DNA of 52,726 nt from NCBI GenBank assembly GCA_017415775.1, contig JAFQFC010000047.1, positions 1 to 52,726 of the forward strand, written 5' to 3'. Positions 1-8,070 of this stretch are shown piece by piece. This DNA is from Oscillospiraceae bacterium (GTDB lineage: Bacteria; Bacillota; Clostridia; Oscillospirales; Oscillospiraceae). How positions within the stretch are numbered: position 1 is the first letter of the stretch; each line of letters begins with the position of its first letter. A program made the translations under genes and the position numbers. The notes under the pieces were generated by a model that saw only the letters and a program-made list of their open reading frames with translations, ran no database searches and was not told where the DNA came from.

Positions 1-512
1 AACCGATGGTTCCTTGACCTCCTTTATCCTGCAAGAGCTACCGGCAAAGCCATGATGAAATGTTGCACTGTCTCTGCTCCTCTTTTCGCTGCCGCACCGC
101 TCAAAAATGTAGGAGCAGGAAATTCTACCGTCGTACAGGGTAAGCGGCCAAGCGGGTTAGAGGAAAGTCAATTCCTGTCTTTGCCCCGAAGTGTCCGCAT
201 TCCGATTCGCGATGTAAACATGCACCGTCATTAGAGGGGCATAGCCGCGCAAGGAAGGGTGGAAACCTTGGTTTCCACGGGCGTTTTTGGTGACTTTTTC
301 CATGACACCCCCAAAATACGAGCCGCAGGCGATGGATTTTGGCTGGTGGAATGCATGCGAGTGCGCAGCACGTAGCTTTGCTCGTGAAAAAAGTATGCCG
401 CCGGAGGCAGGACAAGGTGGCAGCATAGCAGAGAGCTGGTCAGCGCAAGCGCAACGAACAATCCCTCAGTCTCACCGGCGCTCGACAGCTCCCTTTGCAC
501 AAGGGAGTCTTA
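1..512 (+). repeat. Composite dispersed repeat, copy A
   Basis: Non-coding mosaic repeat, cut by the left window edge. Bases 1-302 match the reverse complement of about 29625-29946, and the first 160 also match 52220-52371. Shared landmarks are an AAGGAACC/GGTTCCTT hairpin module, TTTATCCTGCAAGAG, GCTGCCGCACCGCTC and AGCGGGTTAG. Bases 305-420 resemble 12364-12490 (GACACCCC, ATACGAGCCG, GGATTTT, AGGACAAGGT). Bases 461-512 are a reverse copy of the CTCCCT..CTGAGGGA two-hairpin repeat also seen near 12541 and 47248. Small open frames inside are repeat-derived, and I see no gene here. Confidence 0.8.
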
Positions 513-515
513 AAC

Positions 516-548
516 GAAAAAGGCGTGCGGGGAAACCGCACGCCTTTC
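516..548 (-). terminator. Rho-independent terminator of the araB-HAD operon
   Basis: A 12-bp stem, AAAGGCGTGCGG with CCGCACGCCTTT, is followed on the minus strand by a T tract. It lies 17 bases past the stop of the last gene of the minus-strand operon. Confidence 0.85.
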
Positions 549-564
549 CTGATACAATATGCAA

Positions 565-1197
565 TTACACCCAGTCGGCAAAGTCCGCCACATAGTCGTG
601 GGCGGCGGCCTTCAGCTGCTGCGTCAATTCCTCGTTCTGCCCATCGTTGACGGCGATGGTGTACCAGCCGGCCTTGACGGCGGTGGTGCAGGCGGAGAGA
701 TTGTCGTCGTAGAAGCGGATGTCGGCCTTGTCGCAGCCCAGACGCTCCGTCACCGTGTCGTAGATGATGGTCTCGCCCTTGGACATGCCGTAGTCCTCCA
801 CAGACCAGACGTGGTCAAAGAGGTCGTACACGCCGTTGTGCTGCAGGCACACGTCGGTGACCAGATGGGGACTGGCGGTGAGGACGCACAGGCCGCAGCC
901 CTCGGCCTTCAGCTTGCGGAGGTAATCGTTCACGCCGGACTTGAGGGTGATGTTGTGGGCGTACTGATGGTGCAGGTTGGTCTGGATGCGGCCCACGATC
1001 TCCTCCACCGTGCCGGCAACGCCCATGGTCTGATACAGCTGGGCGCTCTTGGTATAGCCAAGGGGCGTGAGGATGTCGGCCATGTCGGGGCCGTAGGGGA
1101 TGCCGTCGTCGTCCAGCACCTGCAGGATGCCCCGGCGGAAGTAGGGCATGGAGTCCACCAAAGTGCCGTCCAAATCAAAAATATGCCAGATTTTCAT
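565..1197 (-). CDS. HAD-family hydrolase (phosphatase-like)
   Basis: 210 aa, the usual size of a single HAD phosphatase with a cap domain. Motif I (DLDGTLVDS, nucleophile Asp and acid Asp) lies near residues 8-16, motif II is the Ser/Thr of LTASPH near 105-110, and motif IV is RFYDDN near 166-171. The ATG at 1197 has a GAGGG ribosome site 9 nt upstream. It is the third gene of the operon, 18 bases after the HAD fusion gene, and is clearly homologous to both halves of that protein (shared FDHVWS, VCLQ and TPLG motifs). HAD phosphatases act on small phosphorylated metabolites. The substrate cannot be read from the sequence; linkage to araB suggests a sugar phosphate (inference). Confidence 0.85.
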   Translation of the reverse strand: MKIWHIFDLDGTLVDSMPYFRRGILQVLDDDGIPYGPDMADILTPLGYTKSAQLYQTMGVAGTVEEIVGRIQTNLHHQYAHNITLKSGVNDYLRKLKAEGCGLCVLTASPHLVTDVCLQHNGVYDLFDHVWSVEDYGMSKGETIIYDTVTERLGCDKADIRFYDDNLSACTTAVKAGWYTIAVNDGQNEELTQQLKAAAHDYVADFADWV

Positions 1198-1215
1198 GGT
1201 AAATGACCCTCTTTC

Positions 1216-2472
1216 TTAAATTTCTGCAAAATTGGTAACGTAGCGTTGGGCGGTCTGCTGCAGCTGTGCCCAGACCTCGGCGCTTTGCCGATCCCGAACG
1301 CCCACGGTGTGCCAGCCGCAGGCGGCGGCGGTGATGCAGGCGGTGAGGTTGTCGTCGTACAGGGTGACGGCGGAGGGCTCGCAGCCCAGCAGCCGGGTGA
1401 TCTCGTGGTAAATGGCGGGGTCATCCTTGGAGACGCCGAAGTCGTCCACGGACCAGACGTGGTCGAAGAGCGCCCACAGGCCATTGCGCTGCAGACACAC
1501 ATCGGTCAGCAGATGAGGGCTGCCGGTGAGGACGCACAGGCGCTTGCCCTCCGCCTTCAGGCGGCGCAGATAGTCCGCTACGCCGGACTTCAGCGGCACA
1601 TCGTTGGCGTAGGCGTGGTGCAGGAGCTCCATGAACCGGGCCACGATCTCCTCCACCGTGCCGCTGACGCCCATGGTCTGAAACAGGCGGGCGGTGTTGG
1701 GATAGCCCAGGGGCGTGACCCGGTCGATGATCTCCGGGCCGTAGGGCACGTGGTTCTCGTCCAGCACCTGCAGCACGCTGCGGCCGATATAGTCCATGGA
1801 ATCGGTCATGGTGCCGTCCATGTCGAAGATGTGATACGCCGGCAGGAGGTGGGTGAAATCGTCCACGTAGCCGTGGGCGGCGGTGCGCAGTGCGGCGATC
1901 TGCTCGTCGTTGTAGTTGTCGTTGACGGCCCAGACATACCACCCGGCTTTGACGGCGGTGGTGACGGCGGTGATGTTGTCGTCGTAGAAGTGGATGTCGC
2001 TCCTGGCGCAGCCGAGGCGCTCCGTCACGGCATCGAAAAGGGCGGTCTGGGACTTGTTCAGGCCGAAGTCGTCGATGCTCCACACATGGTCAAAGAGGTC
2101 AAAAACACCGTTATTCTGCAGCGCTGCGTCGGTGAGGATGTGGGGGCTGGCGGTAAGGACGCAGAGGGTGCGGCCCTGGGCCTTCAGATGATGCAGATAA
2201 CCCTCGATGCCCGGCTTGAGGGGGATGGAGTGGGCGTAGTCGGGGTACTGGTTCTGCTGCATCCGGTGGATGATCTCCTCCACCGTGCCGGGTACGCCCA
2301 TGTCCTGATAGAGAAGGGCCGTTTTCTCGTCGCCCAGCGGGGTGAGAATGTCAATGAGATCGTCGCCGTAGGGAATGCCTTCCTCCTCCAGCACCTGCAG
2401 CACGCCCCGGGCGAAGAAGGGCATGGAGTCAAGGAGGGTGCCGTCCAGATCGAAAATGTGGATTTGCTTCAT
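1216..2472 (-). CDS. Tandem two-domain HAD hydrolase fusion
   Basis: 418 aa made of two complete HAD domains in one continuous frame. Domain 1 (about 1-210) has DLDGTLLDS, LTASPH and HFYDDN. Domain 2 (about 211-418) begins at the linker LLPAYHIF and has DMDGTMTDS, LTGSPH and LYDDN. Both keep the catalytic aspartates, so both could be active. The ATG at 2472 overlaps the ribulokinase stop by 4 bp (ATGA), which fixes the start and implies translational coupling. The second domain has no start codon or ribosome site of its own at the junction. With the following gene this makes three paralogous HAD domains in a row, apparently from tandem duplication with one fusion. The substrate is unknown. 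Confidence 0.85.
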   Translation of the reverse strand: MKQIHIFDLDGTLLDSMPFFARGVLQVLEEEGIPYGDDLIDILTPLGDEKTALLYQDMGVPGTVEEIIHRMQQNQYPDYAHSIPLKPGIEGYLHHLKAQGRTLCVLTASPHILTDAALQNNGVFDLFDHVWSIDDFGLNKSQTALFDAVTERLGCARSDIHFYDDNITAVTTAVKAGWYVWAVNDNYNDEQIAALRTAAHGYVDDFTHLLPAYHIFDMDGTMTDSMDYIGRSVLQVLDENHVPYGPEIIDRVTPLGYPNTARLFQTMGVSGTVEEIVARFMELLHHAYANDVPLKSGVADYLRRLKAEGKRLCVLTGSPHLLTDVCLQRNGLWALFDHVWSVDDFGVSKDDPAIYHEITRLLGCEPSAVTLYDDNLTACITAAACGWHTVGVRDRQSAEVWAQLQQTAQRYVTNFAEI

Positions 2473-4127
2473 CGTGTGCCTCCTCGGCGCAGGGCCATCA
2501 GGCGGTGCAGAGCGTCGCTTTGCAGGGCGAAATGGCGGGCAGTGGATTCGTAAATGGAATAGAGCTGATCGTACACGGCGCTGTGGCCGGGATCGGGCAG
2601 ATAGGTGTGCTGCGTGGGAGCGGCCATGGCGGCCATGGCCTCCGGCAGGGAGGGATGGAGCCCGGCGGCAGCGGCGGCCAGAATGGCGCTGCCCAGTGCG
2701 CAGGCCTGATCGGCGGCGCAGACGTGGACGGGGCAAGCCAGTACGTCGGCGTAGATCTGCATCAGCAGGGGATTCTTCCGGGCGATGCCGCCGCAGACCG
2801 TCACCTCGCCGGGGCAGAGGCCCGCCTTGCGGTAGGTGTCGAAGATGAGGCGCACGCCGTAGGCGCAGCTCTCCAGCAGGGCACGGTACTGCTCCTCGGG
2901 CCGGGTGCGCAGGGTGAGGCCCAGCATCACGCCGCTGAGATCGTCGTCTACGAAGGGGGAGCGCTGGCCGTTCCACCAGTCCAGCGCCACAAGACCGCTT
3001 TCGCCGGGGACGAGGGCGGCGGCTTTCCCGGTGAGCAGCTGGTGGAGATCGCAGCCCTTTTCCCGTGCTTCGGCAGCGTAGCGCTCCGGCACGCAGCGGC
3101 GCACGAACCAGTCGAAGAGGTCGCCCACGCAGGGCTGGCCCGATTCGTAGCCGTAGAGATCCGGCAGGATGGAGTCTTTGGCGTAGCCGCAGATGCCGCT
3201 GACGGACACAGGGCGGTCATTCACCACCAGCTGGCACGAGGAGGTGCCCACGATCAGCAGCACCTGTCCCGGGCGGCGCACACCGCCGCCGATGACGGAG
3301 GCGTGGGCGTCCACGATGCCGGCGGCCACGGGGGTCCCGGGCAGCAGGCCCAGCCGGTGGGCCCAATCGTCTGTTAATGTACCGGCCTGTTCCCACGGCG
3401 GCAGCACATCGCCCCGGAGGGTGCGGCGGCACAGGGCGGGGAAGGCGGGATGGAGCCGGGCAAGATATGCCTCGTCCGGCGTTTCGCCGTCGGCGCTCCA
3501 AAACTGCTTGAACCCGGCGGCGCAGCCGTTGCGGCAAAGGCGGCCCGTCAGCTGCCAGAGAAGCCAGTCGCCGGCTTCCAGAAAGACGGCGGTCTTGTGG
3601 GCGGCAGCGGCGTCTTCTTCCAGCATCTGCAGCAGTTTGGGATAGGTCCATTCCGAGGAGACCCGGCCGCCGTAGCGGCGCAGGAAGGGCAGGTCCAGCT
3701 CCCGGGCCAGCGCTTCGATTCGTGCGGCCTGACCCTGGGCGGCGTGGTGCTTCCACAGCTTGCAGTAGGCGTGGGGGCGGCTCTCGTAGCCGGGCAGGGC
3801 GCACAGGGGCGTGCCGGCCTCGTCGGCAGGCAGCACGGTGCAGGAGGTGAAGTCCCAGCCGATGGCAGCGATGTCTTCGGCAGCGAGGCCGCTTTGGGCC
3901 ATGGCACCCCGGACGGCGGCGGTGAGGGCCTCGGGATAGTCGCCGGGGACCTGCAGGGCCCACTGGGGCGGCAGGGGTGTGCCGTCGGGCAGCTGTTCGC
4001 TGAGCACGCCGTGGGCATAGCTGCTTTGGCAGGAAGCGAGAATGGAACCATTCCGGCTGTCGGCCACCACGGCCCGGGCGGACAGGGTGCCGAAGTCCAC
4101 ACCGATGGTATACAGAGCTTTTTTCAC
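2469..4127 (-). CDS. araB: L-ribulokinase
   Basis: 552 aa, matching the usual ~550-570 aa of AraB, an FGGY-family kinase that phosphorylates L-ribulose to L-ribulose 5-phosphate in arabinose catabolism (cytosolic). The N-terminal ATP-binding signature GVDFGTLSARAVV and the AraB-type stretches DFTSCTVLP, RPHAYCKLWKHHAAQ, SSEW, EAGDWLLWQLTG, VDAHAS and GTSSCQ are all visible. The start is GTG at 4127, because AGGAGG sits 9 nt upstream. A closer ATG (4136) gives only Met-Pro-Pro-stop and ends inside the GTG. First gene of the araB-HAD-HAD operon. No araA or araD is present in the window. Confidence 0.9.
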   Translation of the reverse strand: MKKALYTIGVDFGTLSARAVVADSRNGSILASCQSSYAHGVLSEQLPDGTPLPPQWALQVPGDYPEALTAAVRGAMAQSGLAAEDIAAIGWDFTSCTVLPADEAGTPLCALPGYESRPHAYCKLWKHHAAQGQAARIEALARELDLPFLRRYGGRVSSEWTYPKLLQMLEEDAAAAHKTAVFLEAGDWLLWQLTGRLCRNGCAAGFKQFWSADGETPDEAYLARLHPAFPALCRRTLRGDVLPPWEQAGTLTDDWAHRLGLLPGTPVAAGIVDAHASVIGGGVRRPGQVLLIVGTSSCQLVVNDRPVSVSGICGYAKDSILPDLYGYESGQPCVGDLFDWFVRRCVPERYAAEAREKGCDLHQLLTGKAAALVPGESGLVALDWWNGQRSPFVDDDLSGVMLGLTLRTRPEEQYRALLESCAYGVRLIFDTYRKAGLCPGEVTVCGGIARKNPLLMQIYADVLACPVHVCAADQACALGSAILAAAAAGLHPSLPEAMAAMAAPTQHTYLPDPGHSAVYDQLYSIYESTARHFALQSDALHRLMALRRGGTR

Positions 4128-4332
4128 GGCGGCATACCTCCTCTTTGATACTGCTTACAGCATACGCCGAAATGGGTCGAAAGGCAAGGAACTTTTCTTT
4201 TTTCTTTGTTGGCGGGCGGAAAAAGATCCCCGGCCCGAACGGCGTTTCGGACGGAGATGATTTCAGCGATATTTTACGCACCAAAACTGCCAAAGTGTCC
4301 AAAATATCAACACTTGGAACAGGGCGCAACAG

Positions 4333-4361
4333 TTGACGAAAGAGGAAAAAAGTGCCATACT
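4333..4361 (+). promoter_or_regulatory. Promoter of the M81 peptidase genes
   Basis: TTGACG (4333-4338), a 17-bp spacer and CATACT (4356-4361), about 50 bases upstream of the first M81 gene. It lies in the divergent gap with araB (4128-4412). Confidence 0.55.
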
Positions 4362-4412
4362 GAGACCAGAAAAACAACGCCTGCGGGCGCACAAAAAAGG
4401 AGTGGCACAGCT

Positions 4413-5930
4413 ATGAACAAGAAGATTTTCCTGTGTGGTTTCCATCAGGAGACGGCCTCTTTCAATCCCAATCCCAGTACCATCGAGGACTACACCGGCT
4501 ACATCTATCAGGCCACCGGTGAAGAGCTGATCGCTGTCAACCGGGGCAAGAATACCCTGCTGGGCGGCATGATCGACGTAGCGGAGGAGAGCGGCTATAC
4601 CGTGTGCGGCAGCGCCAATATGTGTGCCCACAGCGGCGGCCCCGTGCAGCATGAGGTGGTGGACATCTACCTCAAGCAGGTGCTTTCCGACCTGAAGGCT
4701 GCCCTGCCGGTGGATGCCGTGCTGGTATTTCTCCACGGCGCCACCCAGTCCGACGTGTCTGACGACGTGTGCGGCGATGTGCTGACCGCCATCCGTGAAG
4801 TGGTGGGGGAGGACACGGTGGTTTCCGCCGGCTGCGATCTCCACGCCAATGTGACCGAGCGCATGATGCGTGCCGCCGACTATATCACCGGCTACCAGAC
4901 CTATCCCCATCTGGATATGTGCAATACCGGCAAGCGTGCCGCCATGCTGGCCATCCGCAAGCTGCAGGGCAAGCCCACCTGCATGGCCTGGACCACCGTG
5001 CCCCAGACCGCCCCTGCCCACGGCTACACCACCACCGCCGGCGGCCTGAAGACGCTGATGGAAAAGGGCTTTGCCATGGTGGAGCGGGGTGAGATCATCG
5101 ACTTCTCCATCTACCAGGTGCAGCCCTGGCTGGACTCCTGCGTCAGCGGCAGCGCCGTTGTGGTGGCCGCCGAGACCGAGGAGAAGGCCAAGGCCGTGGC
5201 TGCCGAATTTGCCGCAGAAGAGTTCGCTCTGCGTGAAGAGCTGCAGGGTCCCAAGCTGTGGACCATGGCCGAGACGGTGCAGGCCGCCGTGGACAACACC
5301 GTGGATAAGCCCGTGGTGCTGGTGGACTCTGCCGACTCCCCCGGCGCCGGTTCCACCGGTGACAGCGCCACCGTGCTGGAGTACCTGCTGCCCCACCGTG
5401 ACACCATGCGTGCCGCCGTGGCGGTCAGCGACACCGCTGCCGTGGAGAAGGCCTACGCTCTGGGCGTGGGCGGCAAGGCCGACTTTATGCTGGGCGGCGC
5501 TCTGTCTCCCACCCTCAGCAGCCCTGTGGAGGTGAAAGACTGCGTGGTCAAGAGCCTGCACGACGGTAAGTTCATGCTGGAAGGCCCCGCCAGCCGCGGC
5601 GCCGAGGCCGATATGGGCAAGGCCGCCGTGCTGCAGGCCGGTCAGCTGCTGATCCTGGTGTGCGGCAACTGCAATAACTGCAAGGATCCCCAGTTCTACC
5701 GCAGCGTGGGCATCGAGCCTACGTTGTGCCGTCTGGTCAGCGTCAAGGCCTGCACTTCCTTCCGTGCTGCCTACGAGCCCATCAGCGCCCTCATCTGCAA
5801 CACCATCACCCCCGGTGCCGCCGGTGTGGAGCTGAAGATCCTGCCTTTTACCCACATTCCCGCCCCCTTCTATCCCTTCCAGGAGACCAGTGCCGACCAG
5901 ATCGGCGCACCTCAGATCCTGCGTAAGTAA
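4413..5930 (+). CDS. M81 (MlrC-like) family metallopeptidase, paralogue 1
   Basis: 505 aa, typical for the M81/microcystinase-C family, whose members are zinc-dependent amide or peptide hydrolases. Visible family stretches are the N-terminal FLCGFHQETASFNP, FLHGATQS near 109-116, the metal-site motif DLHANVT near 147-153, the YQTYPHLD region, and DSADSPGAGSTGD near 308-320, a variant of the common DxADNPGGG..GD. ATG at 4413 has GGAG about 10 nt upstream; the frame is open further upstream but without homology. It is about 75% identical by eye to the next gene, 12 bases away. Position directly before the glutamate mutase genes suggests supply of, or cleavage to, an amino acid, but the substrate is unknown. 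Confidence 0.85.
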   Translation: MNKKIFLCGFHQETASFNPNPSTIEDYTGYIYQATGEELIAVNRGKNTLLGGMIDVAEESGYTVCGSANMCAHSGGPVQHEVVDIYLKQVLSDLKAALPVDAVLVFLHGATQSDVSDDVCGDVLTAIREVVGEDTVVSAGCDLHANVTERMMRAADYITGYQTYPHLDMCNTGKRAAMLAIRKLQGKPTCMAWTTVPQTAPAHGYTTTAGGLKTLMEKGFAMVERGEIIDFSIYQVQPWLDSCVSGSAVVVAAETEEKAKAVAAEFAAEEFALREELQGPKLWTMAETVQAAVDNTVDKPVVLVDSADSPGAGSTGDSATVLEYLLPHRDTMRAAVAVSDTAAVEKAYALGVGGKADFMLGGALSPTLSSPVEVKDCVVKSLHDGKFMLEGPASRGAEADMGKAAVLQAGQLLILVCGNCNNCKDPQFYRSVGIEPTLCRLVSVKACTSFRAAYEPISALICNTITPGAAGVELKILPFTHIPAPFYPFQETSADQIGAPQILRK

Positions 5931-5942
5931 GGAGTGTGAACC

Positions 5943-7478
5943 ATGGAAAAGAAAGTGTTTCTCTGCGGCTTCCATCAGGAAACGGCTTCCTTTAACCCCA
6001 TTCCCACCACGTGGGAAAAGTACCAGCGCCGCAGCGGCGGCGTGGGCGAGCAGCTGATCGCCAACGTCCGCAAGGGCGGTGCTGCCCGGGAGAGTGCCTA
6101 CGGCGCCATTCTGGGCGCCATGCTGGACGAGGCCGAGAAGCGTGGCTTTCAGGTCATCGGCGGCATGGACATCGGCGCCTACAGCGGCGGCGCAGTGGAG
6201 CAGTCCGTGGTGGATCGCTATCTGGAGGAGAATCTGGCGCTGCTGAAGGCCGCCCTGCCGGTGGACGCCGTGCTGGTGGGCCTCCACGGTGCCACCCAGT
6301 CCTCCGCCTCCAACGACGTGTGCGGCGATATCCTCACCGCCATCCGTGAGGTGGTGGGCGAAACGACAGTCATCGGCGCTTCCTGCGACCTCCACGCCAA
6401 TGTGACCGAGAAGATGATGCGTGCCGCCGACTATATCAGCGGTTACCAGACCTATCCCCATCTGGACTTTGATAGCACCGGCCACCGTGCCGCCGTGCTG
6501 GCCCTGGACAAGGTGGAGGGCAAGGGCGCCAAGATGGCCTGGGTCACCCTGCCTCAGATGGCGCCCGCCCACGGCTACACCACCGAAAAGGGCGGCCTGA
6601 AGGCCCTGATGGACAAGGGTCACGCCATGGTTTCTGCCGGTGAGATCCGTGATTTCTCCGTCTTCCAGGTCCAGCCCTGGCTGGACGTGGACAAGCCCGG
6701 CTCTGCCATTCTGGTGGCTGCCGACACCGAGGAGAAGGCCATCGCCGTGGCTGCCGACCTGGCCCGTGACGAATTCGCTCTGCGTGAAGAGCTGCAGGGC
6801 CCCAAACTGTGGACCATGGCTGAGACGGTGCAGGCCGCCATCGACAACACCGAGGACAAGCCCGTGGTGCTGGTGGACTCCTCCGACTCTCCCGGCGCCG
6901 GTTCTCCCGGCGACAGCGCCGAGGTGCTGCGTTACCTGCTGCCCCATCGTGATACCCTGCGTGCCGCCGTGACGGTGGTGGATGCCCCCGCCGTGGCCAA
7001 GGCCTTTGCGCTGGGCGTGGGCGGCAAGGCGGACTTTATGCTGGGCGGCACCGTGTCCCCCGAGCTGTCCGCTCCCGTGGAAGTCACCGACTGCGTGGTC
7101 AAGAGCCTGCACAGCGGTGAGTTCGTGCTGGAAGGCCCCGCCAGCCGGGGCGCCAAGGGCAACATGGGCCGTGCCGCCGTGCTGCAGGCCGGTCAGCTGC
7201 TGATCCTGGTCAACCACGCCGGCGGCAACTGCAAGGATCCCCAGTTCTACCGCAGCGCCGGTATCGAGCCGACCCTGTGCCGTCTGGTGGACGTGAAGGC
7301 CTGCACCTCCTTCCGTGCCGCCTACGAGCCCATTTCCGCCCTCATCTGCAACACCATCACCCCCGGCGCTGCCGGTGTGGAGCTGACGACGCTGCCCTTC
7401 AAGAATATCCCCAAGCCCTTCTATCCCTTCGCCGAGATCACGGAGGACATGATCGGCGCCCCCGTGTGTCTGCGATAA
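5943..7478 (+). CDS. M81 (MlrC-like) family metallopeptidase, paralogue 2
   Basis: 511 aa tandem paralogue of the preceding gene, with the same motifs: FLCGFHQETASFNP, GLHGATQS, DLHANVT, and DSSDSPGAGSPGD in place of DSADSPGAGSTGD. Ribosome site GGAG precedes ATG 5943 by 10 nt. It is co-transcribed with paralogue 1 and ends at a strong terminator, so the pair is a separate transcription unit from the glutamate mutase operon. Divergence is concentrated in the N-terminal third (about residues 15-50), consistent with different substrate preference (inference). Confidence 0.85.
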   Translation: MEKKVFLCGFHQETASFNPIPTTWEKYQRRSGGVGEQLIANVRKGGAARESAYGAILGAMLDEAEKRGFQVIGGMDIGAYSGGAVEQSVVDRYLEENLALLKAALPVDAVLVGLHGATQSSASNDVCGDILTAIREVVGETTVIGASCDLHANVTEKMMRAADYISGYQTYPHLDFDSTGHRAAVLALDKVEGKGAKMAWVTLPQMAPAHGYTTEKGGLKALMDKGHAMVSAGEIRDFSVFQVQPWLDVDKPGSAILVAADTEEKAIAVAADLARDEFALREELQGPKLWTMAETVQAAIDNTEDKPVVLVDSSDSPGAGSPGDSAEVLRYLLPHRDTLRAAVTVVDAPAVAKAFALGVGGKADFMLGGTVSPELSAPVEVTDCVVKSLHSGEFVLEGPASRGAKGNMGRAAVLQAGQLLILVNHAGGNCKDPQFYRSAGIEPTLCRLVDVKACTSFRAAYEPISALICNTITPGAAGVELTTLPFKNIPKPFYPFAEITEDMIGAPVCLR

Positions 7479-7487
7479 ACGAACAAA

Positions 7488-7521
7488 AGAGCCTCGCCTG
7501 TATGCGGCGGGGCTCTTTTTT
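7488..7521 (+). terminator. Rho-independent terminator after M81 pair
   Basis: AGAGCC-T-CGCC pairs with GGCG-G-GGCTCT around a 7-nt loop, followed by six T. It lies 10 bases after the second M81 stop codon. Confidence 0.85.
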
Positions 7522-7562
7522 GCGGCGGAGAAAAGTTTTTTCTGCGAAATGTGAATCCAATG

Positions 7563-7594
7563 TTGACATCTGTTCTATAACATTATAGTATAAT
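7563..7594 (+). promoter_or_regulatory. Promoter of the glutamate mutase operon
   Basis: TTGACA at 7563-7568, 17 bp, then TAGTAT at 7586-7591, overlapping a perfect TATAAT at 7589-7594. The expected leader is only about 35 nt, too short for a cobalamin riboswitch. Confidence 0.75.
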
Positions 7595-7605
7595 GACACA
7601 GAACA
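7571..7605 (+). promoter_or_regulatory. Candidate operator in the glmS promoter
   Basis: Two nested inverted repeats lie over the promoter. TGTTCT (7571-7576) pairs with AGAACA (7600-7605), and CTATAA (7575-7580) with TTATAG (7583-7588), the latter between the -35 and -10 boxes. TGTTCTATA (7571-7579) recurs inverted as TATAGAACA at 15994-16002, just downstream of the citD promoter. A site for the GntR regulator at 18585 is an inference. Confidence 0.35.
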
Positions 7606-7636
7606 ATCAACAAAATCCTTGTGTTGAGGTGATGAA

Positions 7637-8059
7637 ATGAATCAGAAGGAAAAGAAATGTCTGGTCATCGGCGTCATCGGTGCCGATGTACATGCTGTGG
7701 GCAACAAGATCCTGTACCACGCCTTTACCGAGGCCGGTTTTGACGTGGTGAATCTGGGTGTGATGGTGTCTCAGGAAGAGTACATCGCCGCTGCCATCGA
7801 GGCCGACGCCGACGCCATTGTGATCTCCTCCCTGTACGGTCAGGGCGAGCTGGACTGCCGCGGCATGCGTGAAAAGTGCGAAGAGGCGGGCCTGCACAAC
7901 ATTCCCCTGCTGGTGGGCGGCAACATCGTCATCGGCAAGCAGAAGTTCGAGGATGTGGAGCAGCGCTTCAAGGCCATGGGTTTTGACCGTGCCTTCCCTC
8001 CCGGCACCGCACCCGAGACCACCATCGAGGCACTGCACGAGCTGCTGGACAAGGAATGA
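7637..8059 (+). CDS. glmS: Glutamate mutase sigma (S) subunit, B12-binding
   Basis: 140 aa, the normal size for the small component of coenzyme-B12-dependent glutamate mutase (methylaspartate mutase, EC 5.4.99.1), which converts L-glutamate to (2S,3S)-3-methylaspartate with the E subunit. The base-off/His-on signature DxHxxG is present as D17-V-H19-A-V-G22, followed by SSL at 64-66 and the GG pair at 94-95. GAGGTGATG precedes the ATG. First gene of glmS-glmL-glmE-mal, starting a fermentation pathway that feeds the lyase genes further right. Confidence 0.95.
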   Translation: MNQKEKKCLVIGVIGADVHAVGNKILYHAFTEAGFDVVNLGVMVSQEEYIAAAIEADADAIVISSLYGQGELDCRGMREKCEEAGLHNIPLLVGGNIVIGKQKFEDVEQRFKAMGFDRAFPPGTAPETTIEALHELLDKE

Positions 8060-8070
8060 GGTGACGGTTC

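Noticed and set aside
52..595. Several 60-100 codon open frames on both strands at the left end, and similar ones near 12.4, 29.8 and 52.2 kb
   Set aside because: They fall in the mosaic repeat, differ in frame between copies, and have no conserved protein or ribosome site.
4263..7217. 984-codon minus-strand open frame
   Set aside because: It mirrors the two M81 genes, including an internal repetition reflecting the tandem paralogues. No motifs of its own.
7522..7636. Cobalamin riboswitch before glmS
   Set aside because: The promoter leaves a leader of about 35 nt and no B12-box was seen.
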